Assembly (NCBI GenBank): GCA_034430115.1 | Contig: DAOUFG010000126.1 | Coordinates: 9,255 to 73,254 of the forward strand | DNA length: 64,000 nt | Reading direction: 5' to 3' | Origin: CAIXPS01 sp034430115 | Lineage (GTDB): Bacteria > Chloroflexota > Anaerolineae > J036 > Brachytrichaceae | Part shown: in pieces, positions 41,116 to 50,233 of the stretch | How the letters are laid out: every line of letters starts with the position of its first letter | How positions within the stretch are numbered: the stretch's first letter is position 1 | Translations under genes and position numbers: made by a program | Notes under the pieces: model-generated | Told to the model about the DNA's origin: nothing | The model's input: the letters and a program-made list of their open reading frames with translations, nothing else | Databases searched by the model: none

Positions 41116-41988
41116 ATGATCAGAACCCAACATCTCTTGGCCATTTGTGCCACCCTGATCGCGCTGTGGACGCCCGCCCCACGGGCAGCCGCAGCCCTCT
41201 CACCCAGGGCCCCGATCATCCTTCAAAACTTCACCCTGGACCGGACGGAAGCCGCCAAAGGAGACCTGGTCGCGGCCTACTGGTCGTTCTATGGCCAGGC
41301 CAAACAATTGAGCATCACCGCCACTGCCGACGACGGCACGTTGCTGAATCGCTGGTCACTCCGCCCAACTAACAGCGGGGTATTGACCTTCACGGTGCCC
41401 TATTCACTTTACACGCGCAGCCCCCTGAGCGTGTCGCTCCTTGCCGGCAACACGCAATTGGGCGCTGCGACGCTCGTCATCACCTGCGATTCGCCGTGGT
41501 TCTTCAGCCCGCGCAGCAGCCGCTGCCCGGCTGTGCCCATCCATCCCAGTTGGGCGGCCTACCAGGCGTTTGAGCACGGGCACATGGTGTGGATCAGCAG
41601 CCGCGATCATGTCTACGTGTTCTATGATGCCGACATCCCCTCCGCGCTGGCCGGGCACTGGGAGACATTTGAGGATAACTTCAACGAAGGCGACCCGGAG
41701 ACCGACCCATCCATCACACCGCCGGAAGGATTGCAGCAACCCAAGCGCGGGTTCGGGCTGGTCTGGCGCACCCAGGCGCATGTGCGTGAGGCGCTGGGTT
41801 GGGCGCTCAGCCCCGAACGGGGCTACACCGTTTGCTACGGCGGCGGGTTTGCACAAGGAGATACGTTCGAGGCCTACATGAACGACGCCGATAACCGCAT
41901 CATGCAGCTCAACAGCGACTACATGCCAAGCACCTGGCACCTCTACGCCCCAGGGATGCCGGTACAATTCACCGGCTGCGGAAGCTGA
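41116..41988 (+). CDS. Secreted protein of unknown function
   Basis: This 290-residue protein has a signal peptide (about 1-27, HLLAICATLIALWTPAPRAAAA). An Ig-like beta part (about 30-120) is followed by a second domain: CPAVPIHPSWAAYQAFEHGH, MVWISSRDHVYVFYDAD, then a WETFEDNFNEGDPETDP segment and PEGLQQPKRGFGLVWR. This second pattern recurs, in my recollection, in many uncharacterised secreted Chloroflexota proteins. Four cysteines (two near 127 and 138, two near the end) could form disulfides. AGGAG precedes the ATG. No catalytic residues are evident. Confidence 0.6.
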   Translation: MIRTQHLLAICATLIALWTPAPRAAAALSPRAPIILQNFTLDRTEAAKGDLVAAYWSFYGQAKQLSITATADDGTLLNRWSLRPTNSGVLTFTVPYSLYTRSPLSVSLLAGNTQLGAATLVITCDSPWFFSPRSSRCPAVPIHPSWAAYQAFEHGHMVWISSRDHVYVFYDADIPSALAGHWETFEDNFNEGDPETDPSITPPEGLQQPKRGFGLVWRTQAHVREALGWALSPERGYTVCYGGGFAQGDTFEAYMNDADNRIMQLNSDYMPSTWHLYAPGMPVQFTGCGS

Positions 41989-42001
41989 GGCACGCCGGTG
42001 T

Positions 42002-44170
42002 TTACTGCACTTGCAGTTCCGAGACGCCAATCGAGAGCGGGCGCGTTTCGTTCTTCACCCGCCCATCGCCAGGGTTGAGCGCGTATGTCGCTTCAAGACG
42101 GATGACGTTGGTGTCTGCCCTGACCAGGTTCTGCGGGATGTTCAGCGTCTCATCCCATGCCTCGCAGGCAGTCCAGTTGTGTGCAGCCAGTTGTGAATCA
42201 TTGACATAGACCACAACACGTTGGTGTTGCCCCGGCACGCACACCGGGAAGGCATTCAGATGCAACGTGTGCATGTCGGGCTTGAGCGGAATCCATGTCA
42301 CGCGCGATGTGCGCCCCAGCATCCATATTCCCCACGGCTCAAACTCCGACCAGCCCCCTTCGCGCACGACGTTAAACGCGGGAGCCGCCGGAACAACCAC
42401 CTCAGCCACGCAGATAGGGTATGTCCATACCTGGTTGCGGGGGTCGGGCGGGAAACAGCCTATAGGTTTCATGTACGGGTTTGCATTGGCAGCCTGCCAC
42501 TGCTTCTCCTCGTATGTATCGCCTGCGCCTGCTTTCAGGTGGATCACCACATATTTCACGCCAAAACGAGCGAGGGTAATGGCCACATCAGGCATAGCCA
42601 GCACACGTGGCGAGCTTCCCAGCACTGAGTTCAACCCCTGAATGGGCTTTGGCATAAAAGAGCCCGCCCCAGAGACCGTTGAGACGCCATCGTCAAGCGT
42701 GGTATATAGGGTCTCGCCGCTCATGCGGATCGGCGAGACGTCCAGTTCGATGATCGATTGACCGGCTTGCAGTTGCTGCTTCGCCAGCCACGCATAAGCG
42801 GCGTGCATGTGGGAAGGAAGGGGATGGCTTTCCGTTGGGAGAGGCAACATCTCGATCAACAACAGCGCAGCCAAAACACCCTTCGCAACGCGCGGCGTGT
42901 GCCGCAGCGTCACTGCTGCCAATATGCACAACATCAACCCTCCCATGATGGAAAATCGCGCGATTACCCGCGCCGACTCCCAAAACGGCACCACGGCACT
43001 GAGCAGGAAATCCGGCAGAGGGATGATTTGGGTGAATTCGGCCGGGGCTGAGGTGGCCTGAAAAAGAGAGGGTTTGAGAATGTGCCCCAAATACCATAGC
43101 GCCCGATTAAGTGAGGCAAACAGAGTGCTATAAACAGGTTTTCCATTCCATTGCAACGCCACCCCCAATGCCAGCACAATGCTGACCCACAGCACCAGCA
43201 GCACGGGGGAATAGAAATTCCGCGAACGGCGCAACCCGATGATCCCACCCACCGCAGCGAGCAATGTCAACAAAAAACCCCAGTTAGATGCGTTGATTTC
43301 GTTGACATCCCCACGAAAGATGGACCGTGCGAGCGACTGAACCGCCGCTATCGGGTGATTCAGTGGCGGTATGACAAGGCTGTTGGCGCTGGTGCCCCAT
43401 GCCAACAAAGAAAACACGTCCCCCGTGGCAAGCTGGTCTGCCTGTGAGCCGGCATAAAACAGCGCCAACATCGGTGATGCGGCAATTGCCGCGATGAGCG
43501 CAATCGCGACGCTGTACTTGACGCGATACCACACCGGCCGCTGTCTATCACAGAGCAGCAATAGCAACGGCAACATGCCGATCCACACAAAGTAAAGCGA
43601 AAAATACACGCTGCCTGCCCACGCCAGGCCGGCGAAGAGCGCGAGCAGACGCCGGTGCGCCGGACGCGCTTCGACCCGCAAACGCAGAACGTACCACACA
43701 AACCAGGGCAGCATGCTGGTGGCCCACAAGAAATTAAGATGCCCGCCGCTGGCGCGGATCCAACGGTAGTGGGCGAAGGCATAAACCAACGCGATGACGG
43801 TCGCGACGAATTTATCCGCCCACAGATTGATCAAGCGCAAGCAGCCGGCAAAGCCAAGCACCAACCCCAACACGGCCATGCAGTTATAGGCAAAGGCCGC
43901 ACCGCCGATGAACTGGAAAGGCAAAGCCAGAACAAAAAAAACAGGGGTGTGAGCCAGCGTCGCCGTATGCCAACCCATTGGGGAAAAAACGCGAGCGTAA
44001 AACAGGGGGGATATTCCTCTGGACAAAGCATCGGCATACCAGCGCGCGCCCCACGCAACCTCCAGCGTGTCGCCGTAACTTGGCACGTCGGTCGGATAAG
44101 TGCGCCACGCCCAGAGCAACATGGCGAGGAAAGCCAGCCAGGGAAGAGCAACTTTCAACCACTTATTCAT
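42002..44170 (-). CDS. Large GT-C-like membrane protein
   Basis: This 722-residue protein has about 11 membrane helices in the first 450 residues and a soluble C-terminal part of about 250 residues. An early acidic loop, VPSYGDTLEVAWGARWYADA near 29-48, is like the first periplasmic loop of GT-C glycosyltransferases that use lipid-linked sugars. The soluble part contains SGETLYTTLDDGVSTVSGAG and a jelly-roll-like ending. It would modify a surface polymer or protein outside the membrane. No oligosaccharide genes are adjacent. It is downstream of the atp genes on the same strand but separated by about 175 bp. Confidence 0.6.
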   Translation of the reverse strand: MNKWLKVALPWLAFLAMLLWAWRTYPTDVPSYGDTLEVAWGARWYADALSRGISPLFYARVFSPMGWHTATLAHTPVFFVLALPFQFIGGAAFAYNCMAVLGLVLGFAGCLRLINLWADKFVATVIALVYAFAHYRWIRASGGHLNFLWATSMLPWFVWYVLRLRVEARPAHRRLLALFAGLAWAGSVYFSLYFVWIGMLPLLLLLCDRQRPVWYRVKYSVAIALIAAIAASPMLALFYAGSQADQLATGDVFSLLAWGTSANSLVIPPLNHPIAAVQSLARSIFRGDVNEINASNWGFLLTLLAAVGGIIGLRRSRNFYSPVLLVLWVSIVLALGVALQWNGKPVYSTLFASLNRALWYLGHILKPSLFQATSAPAEFTQIIPLPDFLLSAVVPFWESARVIARFSIMGGLMLCILAAVTLRHTPRVAKGVLAALLLIEMLPLPTESHPLPSHMHAAYAWLAKQQLQAGQSIIELDVSPIRMSGETLYTTLDDGVSTVSGAGSFMPKPIQGLNSVLGSSPRVLAMPDVAITLARFGVKYVVIHLKAGAGDTYEEKQWQAANANPYMKPIGCFPPDPRNQVWTYPICVAEVVVPAAPAFNVVREGGWSEFEPWGIWMLGRTSRVTWIPLKPDMHTLHLNAFPVCVPGQHQRVVVYVNDSQLAAHNWTACEAWDETLNIPQNLVRADTNVIRLEATYALNPGDGRVKNETRPLSIGVSELQVQ

Positions 44171-44345
44171 AAGAGGGCGACGCTCGTTGCTTCAAGTTAT
44201 GTATCATCGCTTTTACCTTCCATCACAAAGACGGGCCACGCGATAGATCAGTTGCCAGCCCCAGGCAACAAAAAGCGAAGGGAGCAAAAGATCACAATCT
44301 CTTTTGGCGCCCTTCGCCTTTATATTATAACGAGAAGTGTTAAGG

Positions 44346-45131
44346 TTATGCGTTCAGCGCCTGGCGCATCGCGTTCATCTTGCCCACAACGCTGTCGTCG
44401 ATAATTTTGTCGCCCACGCGCACCACCAGGCCACCCAAAATGCCAGGATCGACTTCGAATTTGATCTCGCCTACCTGGCCGATTTGCTTGCCCAGGTCGC
44501 TGCGAACGCGCGCCTGCTCGTCGGCCGTCAGCGGCAACGCCGAGGTAACGCTCACGCCCGCTTCGCTGGTCACCTCCGCTCCAACCAGCAGTGTGGCTGG
44601 AACCTTGGTGAAGAAATCGTTGACCAACGCCTGCTGGCGTTGCGCGTCCAGCGATTCGACCACGATCTTATTGGCCGCCGCCATCGCCAGCGCCGCGACC
44701 TGCGTGCGCAGTTCGCCTAACACCTGGTTGCGCTCGGCCAGCGCGTCGACGCGCGCCTGCGCCTTGATGCGCTCCGCATCGGCCTGGGCATCTTTGCGCA
44801 AGCGATCCAACTCGGCCTGCGCCCCTTGCAGCGTCTCGGCACGCGCCTTTTGCGCTTCGGCGTTCGCCTCGGCCAGGCGGGTCTGATAGTCGCGCTCCAC
44901 GTTCGCCAGACGCTCATCGGCCTTGCGTGCATTTTCCAGGCTCTCTTCGATACGCAGCCGGCGATTCTCCAACCCTTGCATCAAGGGCTTGATCAACAGC
45001 CCGTTCAGGAACATGATCAACAGGATGAAGTTCAGGATCTGCGCAATGACGAGAAACGAGTTGATGCCCAGCCCGGAAAAGGCATCTCCACCGCCTTCCG
45101 CCATCACATGAGTCAGTGCTACGAATACCAC
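44346..45131 (-). CDS. atpF: ATP synthase b subunit fused to delta C-terminal domain
   Basis: This 261-residue protein has a membrane helix at 24-48 (INSFLVIAQILNFILLIMFL), the long charged helix of the b stalk (about 55-150), and then a delta/OSCP C-terminal domain. The delta part shows SALPLTADEQARVRSDLGKQ and FEVDPGILGGLVVRVGDKII, DDS. It lacks most of the N-terminal helical domain of normal delta. Similar b-delta fusions are known in mycobacteria and Chloroflexota. A GTG at 45131 with GAGG 7 nt upstream is the likely start. It is the last atp gene here: alpha, gamma, beta and epsilon do not follow. Confidence 0.88.
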   Translation of the reverse strand: MVFVALTHVMAEGGGDAFSGLGINSFLVIAQILNFILLIMFLNGLLIKPLMQGLENRRLRIEESLENARKADERLANVERDYQTRLAEANAEAQKARAETLQGAQAELDRLRKDAQADAERIKAQARVDALAERNQVLGELRTQVAALAMAAANKIVVESLDAQRQQALVNDFFTKVPATLLVGAEVTSEAGVSVTSALPLTADEQARVRSDLGKQIGQVGEIKFEVDPGILGGLVVRVGDKIIDDSVVGKMNAMRQALNA

Positions 45132-45213
45132 AAATACACCTCGATAGAGGCCGGAAACCTGAGATCAGTCATTGCATTGCTGCAATCTCTCATCTCCAAC
45201 CTCGAATCTCCTC

Positions 45214-45456
45214 TTACATGGCGAACAGCAGCAGGAAGGAAATCACCAACGCGAAAATGGCGAGCGACTCTGCGAATGCGATGACCAAAATCATGTAGGT
45301 CATCAATGTCGACGTCACTTCCGGGTTGCGGCCGATTGAGATCAGCGCGCCCAGACCGGCCAGACCAATGCCGATGCCAGGCCCGATCATCCCAGCGCCG
45401 CCTGCGATGCCTGCGCCAATGAGCTTACCTAGTAAACGTGCAGCTTCTTGATCCAT
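45214..45456 (-). CDS. atpE: ATP synthase c subunit
   Basis: This 80-residue hairpin protein has the glycine-rich first helix (GAGIAGGAGMIGPGIGIGLA), a polar loop GRNPE and the ion-carrying glutamate in IAFAESLAIFALVI. It forms the rotor ring of Fo in the membrane. The glutamine that marks Na+-binding rings is absent at its usual place on the first helix (I instead), so protons are more likely the ion; this is inference. GGAGA precedes the ATG. It lies between the a and b-delta genes in the usual order. Confidence 0.93.
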   Translation of the reverse strand: MDQEAARLLGKLIGAGIAGGAGMIGPGIGIGLAGLGALISIGRNPEVTSTLMTYMILVIAFAESLAIFALVISFLLLFAM

Positions 45457-45498
45457 TTAACTTTCTCCGATTGACTTAATGATCTTATGTTTTATTGC

Positions 45499-46593
45499 TT
45501 AGTGTTCGGTATGTGCCACAGCGAGTGACGTGAATACCACGATAAGCATCATGAACACGAACGCCTGAATGATGGCAATTGCGAATTCCAACGCCAAGCC
45601 CACCGTCGGCAAGATGAATGGCAGGATGAACGCCATCACGAACACAAGGATGGACCCACCGAACATGTTGCCGAAAAGTCGGAACGAGAACGAAATGATA
45701 CGAATGAGTTCCGACAGAATCTCCAGGAAACCGACGCCGAATTGGATGTAGTTGATGAAGCCCGTCATGCCGGAACCGGCGTGGCGCAAGGTGTTGATTC
45801 TGATGAAGTTCTCGAAATAGCGCACGCCATTCGCGCGCACGCCCTGGATTTCAATAAAGAAGAAGGCGACCAACGCCATCCCCAGAGTGGTGCTCAAATC
45901 CGAGGTGGGCCGGCGCATGAAAGGTATGACGGTCCAGCCGCCGCTTTCCTCTTGTTGCGCGCTCGTGTCGGAAGTAATGGAAGCCACCGCGTTATTCGTG
46001 CCGGCAGTTGCGGGGGCACAATCGGTCGCCTCGTTGGTCTTCACAGGCACACCCGTGATCCACTTGGCGCCGGCCACGTCCACGGCACAATAACCGCCCG
46101 TCTGCACGTGCTCCACCACGCCGATGGATTCATGCCCTGGGATCAGCTCGAAAAAGCCCGCGATCATAATGAAGGTGAACGCAGTCACGGCGATTGGCAG
46201 CACCGTGCGAGAGCGCGCACCCAACGTCGGGACGATATAGCTCTTGTACAGCATCTCCACGTAGCCTTCCCAGGCGTTCGTGAACCAGTTGCCGGGCTTA
46301 TCGCCGTTTGTCTTCAAGCCGCGCCGGCCAAGGATCACCAGCACGATAATCACGGCGTCTACGATGAAGGTAGTAAAGAGGGTGTTATACAGGCCGACTT
46401 TCGCGCCCAGGATGTTGATCGTCGGTTGAACAAGCAACTCACCGCCCACCGAAATGGGAGGGATATACGCCTTAAAGAGCGTGGGCTGCCCATTCACAGG
46501 GAGCGTAATGCCTTGTCCAAAGTTGCCCAGCGCGCAGCCCGCCACGCAGGCAAAGATCATCACCACGAGGAGCAATATAGTTTTTGGTTTCAT
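45499..46593 (-). CDS. atpB: ATP synthase a subunit, with an enlarged loop
   Basis: This 364-residue protein carries the essential arginine in ISFSFRLFGNMFGGSILV and the final helices that face the c ring. An insertion of about 80 residues (after FFELIPGHESIG to before SDLSTTLGMAL) contains two cysteines and many polar residues and would lie outside the membrane. Its N-terminus (KTILLLVVMIFACVAGCALG) looks like a signal or lipoprotein peptide. It precedes atpE by 42 bp. Length is well above the usual 230-300 residues, mainly because of the loop. Confidence 0.9.
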   Translation of the reverse strand: MKPKTILLLVVMIFACVAGCALGNFGQGITLPVNGQPTLFKAYIPPISVGGELLVQPTINILGAKVGLYNTLFTTFIVDAVIIVLVILGRRGLKTNGDKPGNWFTNAWEGYVEMLYKSYIVPTLGARSRTVLPIAVTAFTFIMIAGFFELIPGHESIGVVEHVQTGGYCAVDVAGAKWITGVPVKTNEATDCAPATAGTNNAVASITSDTSAQQEESGGWTVIPFMRRPTSDLSTTLGMALVAFFFIEIQGVRANGVRYFENFIRINTLRHAGSGMTGFINYIQFGVGFLEILSELIRIISFSFRLFGNMFGGSILVFVMAFILPFILPTVGLALEFAIAIIQAFVFMMLIVVFTSLAVAHTEH

Positions 46594-46641
46594 GTATCTA
46601 TCTTCAGTACCCGCTTTTCTAGTAGGTCTATAACTCCAATC

Positions 46642-47007
46642 CTAGCGATCCGAAGTCAGCGCGTGCGACACTGACTCACCCTCCTGGGTATCGCGCGCCT
46701 GCTGTCCCTGCCCTGCGGCGGCTCGCTTACTCTCCAGATATGCCTGATACGCCTTCTGTGCCTTCGCCGACGTGCGCAAAGCGATACGATATGTTAGCCA
46801 AACGGAAACAAACAGGCTGATGAGTGCAAGGAGCAGGGTAAAAAGCGGCCTGGTTCCAAATTGCTTATCGGCGAACAACCCAAGCACCAGGGAGCCGATG
46901 ACGAGACTGCCGACGATGACGGCGATCTGAAGAACCATGGTGCCTACCACTGCCGGGGGCAGTGCGTGCATCAATATCGCTAACGGAGACTCTTTTCGGC
47001 TACCCAT
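46642..47007 (-). CDS. AtpI/AtpZ-like assembly protein
   Basis: This 121-residue protein has two membrane helices: VGTMVLQIAVIVGSLVIGSL and TRPLFTLLLALISLFVSVWL, with LFADKQFGTRP between them. This is the pattern of the small AtpZ/AtpI proteins that open many atp operons and are proposed to help c-ring assembly or Mg2+ uptake. A charged tail follows. It is upstream of atpB by 48 bp on the same strand. Its sequence is short, so the family call is moderate. Confidence 0.7.
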   Translation of the reverse strand: MGSRKESPLAILMHALPPAVVGTMVLQIAVIVGSLVIGSLVLGLFADKQFGTRPLFTLLLALISLFVSVWLTYRIALRTSAKAQKAYQAYLESKRAAAGQGQQARDTQEGESVSHALTSDR

Positions 47008-47150
47008 GAGCTTGTGAATTTTAGCACAGCGTCCGCTTCAGGCTATATATGCAACGTGCTCTGTGAGAGGCAATCTGCCACGTCGCACATCTCACCCTAT
47101 GACGGTCTACAACATTGTATGCGCAAGCTTCAGCCTTGCATCCCCTAATA

Positions 47151-48653
47151 CTAATTCAAAAATGACTTAGCTGCATCTAGCGCCACATTCCACAGCGGCG
47201 TGGAAGCGAAGGTGAGAACGAGTACGGCGGCACTGGTGATCGCCACTACCCAACGCGAGGCCAGCGACACCGGCAGGGGCTGCGACTCGCTGGCGCTGCG
47301 CTCCACGTACATCGCGCGCACCACCCCCAGGTAATAGAACACCGAGATGAGCACGTTGATCACGCCGATTACCGCCAGCATGACCAGATTTTCATTGATC
47401 GCCGCGCGGAACAGGAAGAACTTGCCCACGAAGCCCACCAGTGGCGGCGCCCCCGTCAGGCTGAGCATCACGGCGACCATCGCCAGAGCCAGGTAGGGCG
47501 AGCGGCGCGACAGGCCGTTGAAGTCTTCGATCGATTCGCCCCCCACCCGCTGCGACACGATGCCCAGCACAGTGAACGCGCCGATGTTGGTGAACATGTA
47601 GGTGGCGATGTAAAAGATCACCGCCGCCATGGCGGCCGGAAAGGCAACCGTCAGGTCGTTCTGGCTGGCGGCGAAACCCAACGCCGTAACGCCGATCAAA
47701 ATATAGCCGGCCTGGGCGATGCTGGAATAGGCCAGCATGCGCTTCACGCTGGTCTGCGTGATCGCCAGCAGGTTGCCCAGGAACATGGTCAGGATCGCCA
47801 CCGGTTGCAACACCGACACCCACACCAATGCTGCATCGCTTTGCGTCGGCGGGAAGGCGTAGAGCAGGAAGCGCATCAGGATGGCAAACCCGGCCGCCTT
47901 CGACGCGGTGCTGATAAACCCGGTGACGGGCGTCGGCGCGCCGTCGTACACGTCGGGGGCCCAAAAGTGGAATGGCACGGCGGTCGTCTTGAAGGCGAAG
48001 CCCACCATCACCATCAGCAGCGCAAAGGTGGCAATCATGCGCATCTGCGGTGCCGCCACGGCCTGCGCAATGCCCTCATAGCTGGTCTGGCCGCTGATGC
48101 CATAGAGCAGGCTCAAGCCATACAACATCACCACCGAGGCAACCGCGCCGAAGATGAAATATTTGATGCCGGCCTCGGCGCTGCGCGGCGTATCGCGCAT
48201 AAAGCCCGCCAGCAGATAGAGCGACAGGCTGGAGGTTTCAGTAGCGAAGAAGAGCATGACGATGTCGGTTGCGGAAGCCATCAGGCACATCGACATGACG
48301 GCCAGGATGACCAGCGCGTAAAACTCGCCCCCCGCGCGCACGGGCTTGAAGTCAATCACGGCCAGGCAAGTCAGCGCACCGGCCACGATGAAGACGCCGT
48401 CGAACACGTAGGCGAACATATCGTTGCGCACCATGCCGCCCAACACGCTGGTGCTGTTGCCCGCGCCGGGGGCCAACCCCACCGAGATCAGCAACACCAC
48501 CAACATCCCCAATGCCGAGAGGATGCCCAGCACGCGCCGGTTCAATTGCGGAAGCTTCAAAAAGTCCAGCGACAGAATCAAAAATGCCCAAAACGTCAGG
48601 CCGATTTCGGGCGCTACCGCTAGCAATTCGGATACATTAAATTGTGATTCCAT
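47151..48653 (-). CDS. nuoN: NADH-quinone oxidoreductase subunit N
   Basis: This 500-residue, 14-helix antiporter-like protein has FFATETSSLSLYLLAGFMRD (conserved Glu on helix 5) and SAEAGIKYFIFGAVASVVML. The central region AFKTTAVPFHFWAPDVYDGA holds the TM7 lysine, and KRMLAYSSIAQAGYILIGVT the broken-helix region. It forms the N module of the membrane arm. It is the last nuo gene. An atpI/Z-type gene starts 143 bp downstream, so read-through into the atp genes is possible. Confidence 0.93.
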   Translation of the reverse strand: MESQFNVSELLAVAPEIGLTFWAFLILSLDFLKLPQLNRRVLGILSALGMLVVLLISVGLAPGAGNSTSVLGGMVRNDMFAYVFDGVFIVAGALTCLAVIDFKPVRAGGEFYALVILAVMSMCLMASATDIVMLFFATETSSLSLYLLAGFMRDTPRSAEAGIKYFIFGAVASVVMLYGLSLLYGISGQTSYEGIAQAVAAPQMRMIATFALLMVMVGFAFKTTAVPFHFWAPDVYDGAPTPVTGFISTASKAAGFAILMRFLLYAFPPTQSDAALVWVSVLQPVAILTMFLGNLLAITQTSVKRMLAYSSIAQAGYILIGVTALGFAASQNDLTVAFPAAMAAVIFYIATYMFTNIGAFTVLGIVSQRVGGESIEDFNGLSRRSPYLALAMVAVMLSLTGAPPLVGFVGKFFLFRAAINENLVMLAVIGVINVLISVFYYLGVVRAMYVERSASESQPLPVSLASRWVVAITSAAVLVLTFASTPLWNVALDAAKSFLN

Positions 48654-48676
48654 ATCTCGTTTCGATTAAACGTTGC

Positions 48677-50215
48677 TCAACTGCCGGTGGTAGTCAACGC
48701 TTTGACGATGAGCTGCACACCACTCTGCACCACGGCCATCACCGTATTCGGCATCAGGCCCACCACGATCAGAATCGCCGACATGAAAGAGATGGCAACC
48801 TTTTCCAGCACATCCAGCCCGGGCAGGCGCTGCCATTCCGGCGTCACGGGCTCGCTGAAGAACACGCGATAGGCGGCACGCAACGTCCAGGCCGCCGTAA
48901 TGACCACGATGGTGATGCCGATGATGGCGATCAGGCCATACCACCAGTTCAACAGGCCGGGGAACATCAGGCTGTTGGTCTGGGCCGCCTGCCACAGGCC
49001 CATGAAGATCTGAATTTCGGCGGCAAAGCCGGGCAGCCCCGGCATGCCCATCGCCGTGAGCGCAGCGATGACGAAACACACCGCCGCCAGCGGCATGATG
49101 CGCGAGAAGCCGTTCAGGTCGTCGATATTGCGGTTGTGCGCGCGCTCATAGACGACGCCCACCAGGCCGAACATCAGCCCCGTCATCACACCCCCTGCGA
49201 AGAGTTCCAGCCCCGCGCCGTTCAAGCCATACTCGTTCAGCGAAGCAATGCCCAGCAACACCAGGCCCAGGTGGCTGACGGAGGCAAATCCGACGATGTA
49301 CTTCAGGTCCTTCTGGTTGAAGGCGATCAACCCGGCATAAATCACGTTCGCCAGCGCCAGGAAGACGACGATGGGCATGTAATATTTGGCCGCCTCGGGC
49401 AACAATTGCACTCCAAAGCGCAGCGCCGCATAAGCGCCGGTGGCCTTCAACACACCACCATGCAACATCGACACGGCGGTCGGCGCTGCGGCGTAGCCGT
49501 CGGGCGACCAGTTATGCAACGGCCACAGGCTGGCCAGCACGCCAAAGCCGATGAAAATTGCCAGGAACCACGGGCGAATCGCCTGCAGTTGTTCGGGAGA
49601 CAGTTTGCCGATGTTGGCTTGCAGCGCCACGAAGTCGAAGGTCATCCCGGCGGCGAAATAGACCACCAGCAACCCCACAATTGCCACCAGCGAGCCGACG
49701 AACAGGTAGATCGTCAGCTTCATGGCGGCATATTCCTTGCGCGTGCTGCCCCACCCGGCGATGAGCACGTAGACCGGGAACAGCACCAGTTCGTAGAAGA
49801 TGAGGAACAAGAAGATGTCCAGCGACATGAAAGCGCCGAACACGCCCGACACCAGGAGCAGCAGGAAGGCGAAATATTCGCGCACACGGTCGTCGCGCCG
49901 CCACGAAATGAGCACCGCGCCAAAGAACACGATGCCCGTCAACAGCAGCATCGGCGCGCTAAAGCCATCCACCGCCACGTGATAGTTGATGCCCAGCGAG
50001 GGAATCCACGCGCTTTGCTCGCTGAACTGGAACCCGCCGGCCTGGCGATCATAGCCGCTGAAGACCAGGAAAGAGAGCAACAGCGACAGGAACGCCGCCG
50101 CCGCCGCGACGGTCTTGATCGTGTCCGTCTTCTCCCTCGGCAGGACGGCGATGATCGCTGCGCCGATCACGGGCGAGAGCATGATAAGTGTAAGAACTGG
50201 AATTGAAAATGCCAT
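48677..50215 (-). CDS. nuoM: NADH-quinone oxidoreductase subunit M, second copy (divergent)
   Basis: This 512-residue protein is clearly NuoM-like: FLIFYELVLFPVYVLIAGWG has the conserved Glu, HGGVLKATGAYAALRF has the second lysine, and DLKYIVGFASVSHLG follows. The central lysine of TM7 is missing: the first copy reads FALKLPVWPLHTWLPDAH, whereas here the segment is FGVLASLWPLHNWSPDGY. It may therefore pump differently or act structurally. AGGA lies 7 nt before the ATG at 50215. It follows the first nuoM by 18 bp. Confidence 0.9.
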   Translation of the reverse strand: MAFSIPVLTLIMLSPVIGAAIIAVLPREKTDTIKTVAAAAAFLSLLLSFLVFSGYDRQAGGFQFSEQSAWIPSLGINYHVAVDGFSAPMLLLTGIVFFGAVLISWRRDDRVREYFAFLLLLVSGVFGAFMSLDIFLFLIFYELVLFPVYVLIAGWGSTRKEYAAMKLTIYLFVGSLVAIVGLLVVYFAAGMTFDFVALQANIGKLSPEQLQAIRPWFLAIFIGFGVLASLWPLHNWSPDGYAAAPTAVSMLHGGVLKATGAYAALRFGVQLLPEAAKYYMPIVVFLALANVIYAGLIAFNQKDLKYIVGFASVSHLGLVLLGIASLNEYGLNGAGLELFAGGVMTGLMFGLVGVVYERAHNRNIDDLNGFSRIMPLAAVCFVIAALTAMGMPGLPGFAAEIQIFMGLWQAAQTNSLMFPGLLNWWYGLIAIIGITIVVITAAWTLRAAYRVFFSEPVTPEWQRLPGLDVLEKVAISFMSAILIVVGLMPNTVMAVVQSGVQLIVKALTTTGS

Positions 50216-50233
50216 TTCTAATCCTGCCAAAGA

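Noticed and set aside
45214..45456. Sodium-type c ring
   Set aside because: The second helix has E-S as in sodium rings, but the glutamine expected on the first helix is not there, so sodium use is not supported.
48644..50206. Long plus-strand open frame (about 520 codons) opposite the second nuoM
   Set aside because: It is rich in H, Q, R and D with no family pattern, which is the usual shadow of a GC-rich membrane protein gene. The minus-strand NuoM is unmistakable.
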